Below are positions 1 to 10,200 of a stretch of 64,000 nt of DNA, piece by piece. The notes beneath the pieces are model-generated. The model did no database searches and was not told where the DNA came from. It saw only the letters and a program-made list of their open reading frames with translations. Location of the stretch: the NCBI GenBank assembly GCA_947646735.1, contig CANTFK010000661.1:186001-250000 (forward strand), given 5' to 3'. The translations under genes were made by a program, and so were the position numbers. Origin of the DNA: Peronospora farinosa (Eukaryota > Oomycota > Peronosporomycetes > Peronosporales > Peronosporaceae). The first letter of the stretch is position 1. The number at the start of each line of letters is the position of its first letter.

Positions 1-762
1 CTCCCACTTGAGGTTCGGCGTGCCATTATTCGAGTTTCCTGCAGCATCCAGCATGTTGGCACCTGCGAGCTCTAAATCAGGCTGATGCACGATCATTGTC
101 GGGTGTTTTGTCACGCATACGCCATTCCATAGCCACGCTGGGACATCGGCTGTGACCACGATCTCTTCGGAAAAGACAGCCAAGTACTCGGACTCGTCTT
201 TTTCAATACCATGGTCCCGTGTGAACCTACAGCAACGAGCTAGACGTTAACAAGCTTTTGTTCTGGTTAGAAAAGTAGTTCATTGCATACATAGTCACCT
301 GCAAAACTCTGAAACTGTGGCCAACTTGGTCCAGTTCTGAAGCTTACGGAGGATCATGACGACAATACCCGTCACATTGGCCCCATCTAGACAGTGAATA
401 TACAGTGGAAGGTTCTTCTGCTGCACTACTATCTCCACAATTTTCGCTGCCGTAGCAGGTGGCACCGTTACATTGTCGGATGTGAACTTCTCGGCGTAGA
501 AATGCAGTAATGTGATCTTCTCATTCATGCAAAACTCTACCAAGTCGCTCGTGGGCAATTCCGGGATCACCGACACCACCGTTTTCAGATTTAAGCGACG
601 CAAGAATCGAAAGTTCTTGAGTGTCGGGTACGATCCACGATACAAACCCTGCTGCACAGTGCTGAACCGGAAGGGTGGGATCAATGCCGGTGTCGTCGCA
701 TTCATCTTCGTCGTCGAGGAGGTACGTTGTACCACTTTCCTGTACCATATTGACAGGGACAA
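1..762 (-). CDS. Siw14/Oca-like dual-specificity phosphatase family protein, two exons, 3' end off the window
   Basis: Exon 1 is 299-762 and exon 2 is 1-226, still open at the edge. The intron 227-298 has GT (GTGACT) and AG (GCTGTAG) ends, and joining it keeps the frame. The first about 35 residues carry the family start with the PPFRFS and GLYRGSYPT motifs, followed by FLRRLNLKTVVS. The active-site loop reads HCLDGANVTG. In this family the loop is normally HC-x5-R; here the Arg position is Val, as in non-catalytic Oca-type members, so this may be a pseudophosphatase. Exon 2 encodes a conserved-looking tail (VPAWLWNG) after the domain. The start may be at 762 or at the ATG near 705, which fits the domain better. 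It is divergent from the RING gene, with about 60-115 bp between starts. Family assignment is good; function (signalling or inositol phosphate handling) is inference. Confidence 0.8.
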
Positions 763-821
763 AGTCGCTGCGCAGTTGCAAAGACACGTACCTTCATCAT
801 TTCTATTTTTGCTTTGTAGCC
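763..821. promoter_or_regulatory. Short divergent intergenic region (likely shared promoter)
   Basis: Only 59 bp (116 bp if the phosphatase starts at 705) separate two divergent start codons, so both promoters must overlap here or lie in the neighbouring 5' regions. No TATA box is obvious. Inference from layout only. Confidence 0.35.
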
Positions 822-1609
822 ATGTTTGTGATGATTAATGCAACGGACAATCCATGGATGGTGGCGCTGCTGCTGTTTGTGCAGGTGGTGATGCCGTTAC
901 TGCAGAGTAATGCTGCGGATAATGAGGGCGCGTCACTTGCACTTAACGTTGCCATCCTTTTTCTGCTTGGCCTCTCGCTCTTGACCTTTTGGAAGGCCAC
1001 GCGCTTCTGTCGCGTTCTCTACCAGCTCCGCGGGCAGGTACACAGTAGATACATTTGTATTCCGACTTGGATCTTTAGTGCTGCACTAAAGATTCTGACT
1101 ACTATTGCTGTTTACTATATTTGTAGCACCCTGAAATGGGCTGGGTGGCCTTCTTCCGAGAGGCATATACGCAAGTGGCAGCGGTAGCAGCTCAGCGTGA
1201 CGCACACAATCCGAACCGAGGGACACAGGAGAACATGCGCTCCGAGACGTTTAACCGTACATTGCGCACTATTCAGGTAATGCCCACGGAAGAATTTAAG
1301 ACGCCAGAGGAGCTCAAGGAAGCGAGCATTGCCGATTTAAAACAACGACTCGAGCGTCGCGACGTAGACTTCACTGGCTGTGTTGAGCGTCAGGAACTGG
1401 TAGAACTGCTGGTAAAGTACAGGGGAGGACCGTCTAATAATGATACTTGCTGTATCTGTTGCGACGAGTACGAGACGGGCGATGTGCTGCGTCTATTGCG
1501 CAAGTGCAAGCACGAATTTCATCTCGAGTGTCTGGACAAGTGGGCGTTCACATCAGTGAACTTGCAGCGAGTTCCTTCCTGTCCACTTTGTAATCAAAGC
1601 CTGGAATAA
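822..1609 (+). CDS. Membrane-anchored RING-H2 protein with SAP-like helix pair (probable E3 ubiquitin ligase)
   Basis: Two exons, 822-1037 and 1127-1609. The intron 1038-1126 has GTACAC and TTTGTAG ends and is phase 0; the spliced protein is 232 aa. The N-terminus holds two hydrophobic segments (about residues 13-25 and 42-60), predicting a membrane anchor. Residues about 120-155 (DLKQRLERRDVDFTGC and the following helix) resemble the SAP-like helix-extended-loop module found in some RING proteins. The C-terminus is a C3H2C3 RING-H2: CCICCDEY, then KCKHEFHLECLDKW, then CPLC. RING-H2 domains recruit ubiquitin-conjugating enzymes, so an E3 role in a membrane is expected from the family. The substrate is unknown. 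The frame is also open upstream of 822, but that stretch overlaps the phosphatase gene, so the ATG at 822 is preferred. Confidence 0.85.
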
Positions 1610-2085
1610 CGTTGGATTCGGATCTCTATCCTACTCGTTTGTTGACTGAAGCTGTGCCAATTCTTGGGTACGTAACGCGAGTCATTTTACTACGTTGGTT
1701 TGAAAAACAACAGTGGTCACCTCGTGAGTATTTCGCCTCCAGATTGTGTTACCAACAAGGCCGGCCATTATTTTATTAGGTGTCGATATGGTTTTCGCTG
1801 GTCAAGATTGGCTCCATAGGGTGTTTTCCATACTGTTGCTTCTAAATTAAGCTATCTAATGATGATTGGCCGATTATTTCTAATTAATCTCATTAATTTT
1901 ATCCAATAGTTAAGCAGTTACTGCCTCCTGTGGCCGTGATTGACATCACTTGCATCTGATGTCACTGCGCTTTCTTGTCATCGGCAGTCGGTCGGCTTTT
2001 GCCGCTGCTCACAGTACGCATTCCCTCTTACAAAATCTCGCTCTTATGTTTGTCAGAAAGCACATCTAATTTTTGCTTGCAACCC
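1610..2085. other. Intergenic, no gene recognised
   Basis: AT-rich stretches (about 1835-1910) and no reading frame with protein-like features. It should hold the 3' end of the RING transcript and the promoter of the RCC1 gene. Confidence 0.6.
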
Positions 2086-3601
2086 ATGCAGCCGCTGCCT
2101 TCTCGACACAAACTGCTAGCTCCACTCCTGTCCGTACGTTTATCTGTCTACTAAATGATACTACATCATATAATCCACATTGCTATCTAATCTGATATTA
2201 ATTTTATTGGATGTGTTTGATATACTATTGTTGTAGCTATTTTGCTGTCGTATGGTGATGGATTTCTGGGTGCTCTGGGCACGGGAAACTACGAAAATGT
2301 ACTACGTCCTACACCGCTGCCCACGACAACTGGTTTGTCTGTCAAGTCGATTTCTGTTGGCTGGGCTCACGCTGGTTTTGTAACAAATGACGGAGACGCC
2401 TACATATATGGACGTACGCATTCGTTCCGTGACGTCATTCGCACTACTAACATGCAGCGTATACTTCCAAAGATCGTGTGGTGGATGAACAACTTTACGC
2501 GCGCGCGCGGGGTGGATACACTGGAGCCAGCACTATTGGAGCTATCTGAAGGAGAGCGAGTTAAGAAGATCGTGTGTTCGACGGCATTGACGTTTCTGCT
2601 GACGGAGAGTGGTAAACTGTTTACTCTGGGTGCTAATGGCTACGGCCAGTGCGGAATTGGCGAGGAAAGCGTCAGTGTTCAGCTGCCGGTCCACGTGGAT
2701 ATTGATGGTGACGAGATTGTGGATATTGCTGCAGGCTACCAGCATGGACTTGCGGTGACCAAAGATGGCACAGTATTTACGTGGGGCAAGGGCGAGCGTG
2801 GCCAACTTGGTTTCGGCACTGGCAATGTCGATGCTCCTCAGGAAGTGATTGCTCTCAAGGGCAAAAAGATTGCTATAGTGGGTGCTGGGTTTAACTACTC
2901 TTGCGCTGTTTCGGGTTTGTAATGTTTGCTTGATAAGTAGCATGATGTTTATACTGAAGTTGTGCTCATGTTGTTTCTGTGTATGTGTCATAGAGGACGG
3001 CGAGTTGTACATGTGGGGTAAACTACTAAACCCGAAGGCAAAAAAAGATGAGAGCAGCGTTGATCAGATTGTCCCGCGACTTGTACGAACAAGTGACGCT
3101 GTGAAGCTCTTCAAGTGCAGCCAGTTCCACACGACTTTCATTACGGGTGAGTTTGCTGTTTTGTGTTGTTGGCCACTTTGATGTTTTTTCTGACACATGA
3201 TTGTTTGCTTGTCAGCTGACGACAAGATCTGGCTAGTAGGTCGCACGCCTTCGGGTCGTCAAGAAAGTAACGACTTTTTCCACGTGGCATCGCAGATGCA
3301 CACGACTCCGCTGCAGATTACCAACGATCAAGTTGTTCGTGCAAAGGACATTGTGGAGATTGGCAAGGGCGTGGATAAGTCTTCTTTTGTTACTGGTACG
3401 TCAGCTGCTGAATGTTTGCTGTGCTGCTGAGGTTGGCGCTGTATTAATCGGTATTACCACGCTTTAATAGCTGACGGTCGCGCGTACGAATGGAATTTTG
3501 AATCCGGAATACATCAAGTGAAAGAGCTCACCGATTTTAAAGTGGTATCGTTAGAAAGTGGGTTTCACTATCGCCTCTTGCTCGCGCAGTCCAAAAAGTA
3601 G
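2086..3601 (+). CDS. RCC1-repeat (beta-propeller) protein, five exons
   Basis: Firm exons are 2237-2914, 2994-3146, 3216-3395 and 3471-3601. All introns are 69-79 nt, phase 1, with GTTTGT, GTGAGT or GTACGT donors and TAG or CAG acceptors. The first exon is less certain: the ATG at 2086 with a donor at 2138 (GTTTAT) is in frame with exon 2. RCC1 repeats are recognisable: LSYGDGFLGALGTGNYENV, VSVGWAHAGFVTNDGDAYIYG, LFTLGANGYGQCGIG, VFTWGKGERGQLGFG with AAGYQHGLAVTKDG, and weaker blades (ELYMWGKLL, KIWLVGRTPSG, RAYEWNF) in the later exons. Length is about 400 aa, the size of a single seven-bladed propeller. RCC1-like proteins act as GEFs or interaction platforms; which applies cannot be told. 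The gene is convergent with the SANT gene, 101 bp apart. Confidence 0.82.
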
Positions 3602-3702
3602 ACTAGCAAAAAGTAGACTAGCTCCTGATAACGATTGCAGTGGCATTTTTGCTTCCTCCGATACAATAGAGGACAATTACTTTGTACAAGGTCACCTTCC
3701 GC

Positions 3703-5916
3703 TTAGATATTAAACTCTTCTTTCGATAATAGCACCGGCTTAATTCGCCGCCGCAAACAACCCCTAGCTAGGCGGAACTCTTCACCAAGATCTTCGTCAC
3801 AGCTGTCGCCAATCATTGCTTCAATAGCTGCTGCCTCCTCGTTGGCTTCTGCGGTAACGCTTCGATCAAATGCAGCTGTCTCGCTAAACTCTTGTAAGCC
3901 AAGGGCAGGAGAAAACTGATCAGTCTCACTTTCGTCACCGTTGCTTATTGCTTGCTTCGTCGGAGAATACACTTCCTCCGAGTAAAATCCGGATTGCGAC
4001 GACAAAGGCATTAAATCTTGAGCTTGAACATTTGGGTCGTCTGCAAAAGTTGTCATTTTCTCCGGCACCATCCATACATAAGACACCTCAACCACATTTT
4101 CACCGTTTGTCTGTTTTCCAGATAACTTCCAAATATCGAAACAGGTCACGTTTGGGTCTTCTTTGGACCACTTGCCAGTGCCCCTTTTCTGGAAGAAGCA
4201 CAACACAGCCTCCTTCGGCAAAAGAGGGCGTACTTTAGCCCACTTCTTGCTCATGTGCGCCGTGATCTCTGAGACCTTCTTGGTCGACGATAACTTCAGC
4301 TCCACTTTTGGTCTGATACCGCAGCGCACCAAGTCCACCTTGGTTTGCTTGTCTCGAGGCACCATGCGCATCTTTATGTAAATCTTTTTTCGCGACAGTT
4401 TTTGCGGCGTGTGGAACATCATCTCATTTCGCGTGCGTGATCGAGACCTCTTTCCCATCGATGCTGGGCTTGTAAAAGTAGCAGATCCAATTCCAGACTG
4501 GTGGGTTTTCACAGAAGCAATAACAGGAGAACGGTCTGTGGACACACTGCGCTTGCGTTCTACTGTCGCTCCTCCTGGTAATTCATTTGGCAAAGACAAC
4601 ACCTTTTTGGCATTGTCAAACACCGAGGCGGCCCTAGCAGAAGACATTACTGCTACCTGGCCCATTGAAGCAGAATGTTTCTTTCGCACCATTGGATAAT
4701 GAATCTGAACCGTGGAGGCCTCTGGAACGTCCGATCTCGCAAAAAAGGAGCTGAGGTTTGACCTTGATACCCACGCTGAGATGGAAGTTAGGCCAGGTGC
4801 TGGTGCGTTGCTGTTGAGTGTTAATTTTTCCGACTTCGCCTTAAGCATTTGACGGCGACTACGAATGATAGACTGGAGTAGCACATTGGCCAGGTTGGCC
4901 TTCACTACCGCAGGCTCCGAAGCAAGAGCTCGAAATCTACATGACACACAATAAAATAACGCTTAGAACCGTACAAACCACCACGATTAACATGAACCGC
5001 TTATAAGAAATTCTTACTCGTCATGGTGCTTCTTGTCAGCTATTAGTTTGCTCCAGCACCACACAGCAATGCGCACTTGGTCTGGGTTTGTCAAATCGAC
5101 ATCGTTGTCCACAACCACCAGCAGCTCGTAAATATTCTGCATCACCGTCGTGTAAAACTGCTTCACCTCCATCACACTCTTGGTTCTGATCTTTGTGCTA
5201 ATGGCATCAAAGCGCTGCAGCAATAGCGAGCTAAACGAAGGTAATGGCTTGCTTTTTGGTGTAGGTGGCCATTTGACCTTAAATAAGGCAAAGAAAGTGT
5301 TCTGCTCATGTTTTTGCCACAACAAGCTTCTCGTCCTCGGTCGCATAGTATCACTCAACAGTGTCGTCGGTTCTTCAGTCTCGTTACTCTCCTTCTTACT
5401 AATTCGTTGTAATTTCGTCCCAGTTTCTGTTCTTGACAAGGCCGAACTGGTCGTCCTGCGTGTCCTGGGGCTCCTACAGTGTCGTGTTTGCATCTTCAGT
5501 GGACTCGTAACCACTGTCGTGTCTGCAGAAGACTCCAAAATAAGTGAATGCTTTTGGTCAACGGGGACATCCAGTGCTGCGTCTAGTAGCTGAGACTCAT
5601 GGTCTCCTAACTCCGTATAAAGCACTGAATCAATTGCATTCGACTGCTCTATAGACTTCTCTGCTATGTTAAAGTAGTCAGTACTGCTATTCTGAGCTCT
5701 GGACATTGGCACATCGGAAAATACGTTCATAATCAATAAATTATTAAGCTGTTCATCGTCCATCCACGTCGTGTGAAGTCCTGAAAGACTGTCGGAATCG
5801 AAGGAGTCTATGGATATTAAAGTTAGACTGATTAAAATGCAAAGAGTTGGTCGAGTAATAGCGCTTTTATACGTACCAGGGCTGAGGGATGAGGCAAAAT
5901 GATGGCTGTCTTCCAT
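3703..5916 (-). CDS. TKI1/Cramped-like SANT-domain nuclear protein, three exons
   Basis: Exons on the minus strand are 5877-5916, 5018-5807 and 3703-4936; the total of 2064 nt gives 687 aa. Introns have GTACGT/CATAG and GTAAGA/TGTAG ends, and both junctions keep the frame. The start MEDSHHF is chosen because the splice pattern needs it. Residues about 175-250 look like a SANT/Myb module (NTFFALFK, then RFDAISTKIRTKSVMEVKQF). Further on, KIYIKMRMVP and VELKLSSTKKVSEI with HMSKKW match the C-terminal module of plant TSL-kinase-interacting protein 1 and animal Cramped. These are chromatin-associated regulators; the partner here is unknown. A 63-nt in-frame stretch (5215-5277) inside the SANT module has GT...CTGCAG ends and may be an additional intron. 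The tail is acidic. The family call is from motif memory, not a search. Confidence 0.7.
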
Positions 5917-6204
5917 GATCGATAGTGTGATCGGCATGGACTGGACAAGCGTTAGAAAAGCCAGAAAGCGACGATAATATGCGAGAGAAGAAGAAGGCGA
6001 TACAGAGATCTACAGAATTATTTCTAAAATATAGATCGTACTTTATCGAATTGCGCGCGAAAACTTTTCGTCTTGAAAAGAGCCAATCATCAACTAGATT
6101 TTGTTGGTCCCCGCCAAAAACACAGGGTACTACACCTGTACACGATCGTCAACTACACTTCTATCTCATTCTGCAAGAGACGAGCTCTATGTGACAAAGG
6201 ATAT
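5917..6204. other. Intergenic, no gene recognised
   Basis: No convincing reading frame. It holds the 5' flank of the SANT gene and the decayed 3' side of the aldo/keto reductase relic. Confidence 0.5.
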
Positions 6205-7090
6205 GCGGCTCATGGTCCGTTTCTTATTTTGGATGTAGAACTTCTCGCAAATGTACACGATGTTATCCGCGTACTTGAGCGCCTTGAGTTCTCGTCCCTA
6301 GTGGCACCAAGAATTACCTGACGGTCAGAGCGATCGTCAGCTGGGCAATGAAGCAGCCCCCTTCGCTGGCAATCTCCGTCAATTTGACTACGTTGATGAT
6401 CTTTTCGATAAAGCCGTTCGAGAACATACCCTTGTACATCAAAATGGACCTACGTAAACCTCTGTCAGTCAGAATACCCCAAGCAAACGGCAACCATGTA
6501 ATTGTACGTCAAAGTCGTCGTACACACTCGAGTTCTCCAAGATGGGGTACTGTAGCTGGTGAATCTCCTGCAATTGACATTGTTGTTAACATCATGCGAC
6601 GGAAACTTCTGTTTATACATGCGGCAGTAGCACGTACCGGATAAATCAAGCCGAGACGGTTTGCGATCTCGCAGTCTTCCGATCTCTTGTGCAGTCCACC
6701 CACTCGTGCCTCAGCAGAATGCCCAGAACGTAGCTTATTGGGTGAAACACAAGTAATTATATCAAAGTCTATACTCACAGACTCTTTGCATCTGAGCAAA
6801 AGGTCTCCTCAATGGGTATAAATGAAAAGGGCAGAAATTTAATTCCACGTTAGCGCGAAATGCTTCAGCGACACCTTTATGCCTTCGACAAGGTACTTGC
6901 GACTATTGTTTACGTCGTTGGGTCGCTATTGTATTTAAGACGAGCTTGGTTATGATCACGAGAACCTCAAGCGACCAGAGCTTGCGCTAGACGCCGGCTT
7001 TCACCACCTTGCCCAAAATGACCTCTTGTTGGCCGTTAGCGCATGTCTCTGCATCGTCAACGAAGTTGATGCCCCGCTTGTAGACAGGTA
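6205..7090 (-). pseudogene. Decayed aldo/keto reductase (Kv-beta-like)
   Basis: Pieces of one aldo/keto reductase appear in the right order on the minus strand in different frames. About 7085-7000 gives YKRGINFVDDAETCANGQQE and ILGKVV (family: GINFFDTAEVYGNG). About 6710-6650 gives SAEARV...EIANRLGLIYPV. About 6505-6455 gives TITWLPFAWGILTD (family: TTIWSPLASGLLTG). About 6425-6320 gives VVKLTEIASEGGCFIAQLT (family: KLTEIAKELGCTMAQLALAW), and the end is near ALKYADNIV. Stops and frameshifts separate the pieces, for example a stop right after KVVKAGV. Much of the middle, including the region expected to hold the catalytic Tyr/Lys context, is missing or scrambled. It sits between two intact genes, so this is local decay of a host gene rather than transposon damage. 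Confidence 0.75.
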
Positions 7091-7246
7091 GTGACACAAA
7101 ACAGTTTCCAGCCCTTGTGAAGAGGTGTGAGCATTAACTTTCTATATTAGGTCGGAAGCTTCACTTGCGATACCGTTGCTCATAGTAGCCGTAGTTACTT
7201 CGCTTTATGCCCGTCATACTCAAGCTTCCAGCAACACAATCGTCGT

Positions 7247-10200
7247 TCAGTAAAGTTTCCATTCGTCCGAAGTTGCAAGCCGGAGGCTCAATTGCTTGAT
7301 TTGTTTCAATCGCTCCTCACTGTTCAAGGCAAACCCCACTAGGTCCTGATGGAAAACCTGGCATGCCAGATTAGCATTGAGACACGTGATCCGCACGCTT
7401 TCCGAGATAATGGAGCTGGAGACGATTTGTCTGCCATAAAGCGGTCCGAATGGTGGAATTCCTTGTTTGACGTGCACCTCCGTGCGGTACTCATTGTCAT
7501 CAAGTGGTTGGATAACAATGTGCACGTTATTAAACTGCCCAGATAGTGTTTGTACATCGTAGTCCTCGTCGCATTCCTGGTCATAACAAAAATTCATGGC
7601 ATAAATATTCAGCCGATTGGAGCCTACTTTTGGCTGGGCAATTTCTCGTACCTTGAACACCACGTGTACAAAATCATTACCAATATGGCGCTTCTTCTTC
7701 GTCGACGTAAAAATGTCTGGAGTAAGATTGACATCAGAACGATTATTTCCGGGAACCATCATCGTCGCAACGTGAAACGTAATCTGCGTGTAAATCAGCA
7801 AGAGGTGTTAGAATTCGTGTGCGCAGGTCGGAAGGAATCATGCAAAAGCTTACCTGTGCCCATGAATCTTTATAGATGAGACCGAATTTGCCATCGCTAT
7901 TGTTCACAGTGTCAAGACCTCCTGTATATCCAGAGAGCCCCTTCAATTTAGTGAATGTACCGAGACGACGTAAGAATCGCAAGTAACGCAGCGAGCCACC
8001 GGTATTCCCCAGAATTGTTGCTTCGGAGGATTGTTTTTCGTCCCTGACGTACAGCAAGCCAATCTTATGCGTCTCAAACTCTGGTGTACGATCCAGGACG
8101 CTGAGCGCCAGTTTTAGGGCTGGCCCATCACTAAGTAACTGTGGACGGTTTTCAACAGTGAGATCAAAGAGTTGCATCATCAAATACTTTGGGTCATACT
8201 GCTCTTCATCAAGTAGTGTTGGTATTCCACACATGCTTCCGACTGCATCTGGGTCGAGCGTGGTAGAGGAACTGCTTTCAGCAAAGTGCAGCGTCCTCGG
8301 TGTTTTCGCCGGTATTCTCGGAGCAGAGCTGAGACTATCATCCAGTGAAAAAATATCCATCTCACTTCTGAATTCATTGTTCTGCAAAAGTCCTTGCTGA
8401 CTTTCCGTGTCATCATATTCTTCGACATCTTCTTGAATAGCAGAAATGACGGATTTTCCCGGAGAATCCTCTTGTCCATTATCTCCTTCCGCTTGCCTGA
8501 AATGCCCCTTCTTGTTTCTGGGTGTCAGGCGTTCCATATTTCGCTGTGTCTGACGGCAAACTACATATAGAGTCATCACAAGCGTCATTAGTGCAGCTAG
8601 TATATACGGACCGAAGAATGTTTGTCATGCCTACTTTGTGCATTTTCACAATAGTATGATGGCGACCCGCCAATACCGTCATACGCTGGTAGCGGTGGTA
8701 ATGCTGTGGCCGTGGCTGACTGCTGAAATGTCGAATTTTGCATCGAAGAATCCACTTGCACTTCGTCACGATCCTCATTCTGCATTGCTATTCCGTAACC
8801 CTCTACAGCACATTCACTGTGAGAGGTGTTAATTGCTTTATCATCTGAGCTAGCTAACGTTTGAGAATCATTTCCAAGGCGTGTACGTAATTGACTCGAA
8901 TTAGATGGCCTGAGCTCGACCGGGAGAACTGGCCGTTCCGGAGCGACAGCACCTCTTGCTCTGAACATCTCCACTGGTTGCTTTCGTTGTCGGCCAAAAT
9001 ATGTGAGACCATTGTCGCCTCCGCTAGGCATATCAATCTGAGAGCGTGAGGAAGTTGACAGACCATGGCATGCATCGAGCTTCCATTTGCTTGTGCAATT
9101 TGCTCTCCGGATTACTAGTAATGCATCCCCGTGTGAATTTGTCGTGATTGTCATCAAAGACCTTCTGTACACCCAGGACCTTGACTTTGTGTGGCGAGAA
9201 TCACCACGCATACTTATCGTTTCACTATCAGGCTCCTGTCGTGTACAGAGAGCTGACGGGTCCAACGCCGACTGGGAGTACGCATAACACATCAAGAAAT
9301 CAATAGCAGCTTCTACTAAAAGGCTGTTGGCACGATGTGTACACTGTTGTAAGGTCGGCATAGCCAAGGCTGCAAGGTATACACGCTCCTCCAAGTTGCT
9401 CTGGTAAATCACCTGACACAGAAGCCGAAAAGCAAGGTATGCATGCTGCTTTGACTTTGTGTATTCGAAGCCTAGTAGTAGCGCTTCAATAATCGCCTTG
9501 CGGGCAGAATGGCCTCTGCCTTCTTCGTCTTCTGTATGTAACAAAGGCGTAATGGTTCCCAATAATTCCAGAATCGCTACAAAAGCGTCGGATCGAAAGT
9601 CACCGTCTACTGTAGTAACACACCCACGCAAGTTATGGAGCACTTGATCAAGCTGGCCTAGTACTGAGGTCGGAGTGAGTAAAGCTAGCAAACTCAAGGC
9701 CGTTGTCGTTGTGTGTAACAGTCTGAATTCGGAATCGAAAAGTTGACGCAAGAAACCTTGCAATCGTGCTCGGTCGTTTCGAGTTGGCCGGTAGCCTACG
9801 GTATGTGAATTTTTCGACGACGATCCTAGTGCCGATTTGCTCATGGACCCCGATAGCGCATGAAAGAGATTACCATGGGAAGCGGAAGTTTGAAAACGCG
9901 AAAACACACGGGAGGTAAAACCGAGGTGTGTGCCAGAAGCGTACGGGTCAGTGATACCAAGTTGAGATTTCGCCTCATCGTGACGGTACAGCATGTCTGG
10001 GGCTGACGATGACGAAGATAAGGCCGAATCATCTGTAGCTGAACCGCCCATGAACAGGTCTTTCTCGGCCACAGCCAGGGGTAATGTCATCGCACCTACT
10101 AGGCATCGCGTAAGCTCTTGTAGCGCATTATCGTGCAACTCAGACTCGTAGCTAACTAGAAGCTGCAGTAATTCTGTTCCCATGTTTAGAAACTGCGTTT

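Noticed and set aside
5180..5593. 137-codon plus ORF opposite the SANT gene
   Set aside because: It overlaps well-supported exons on the other strand and resembles no family.
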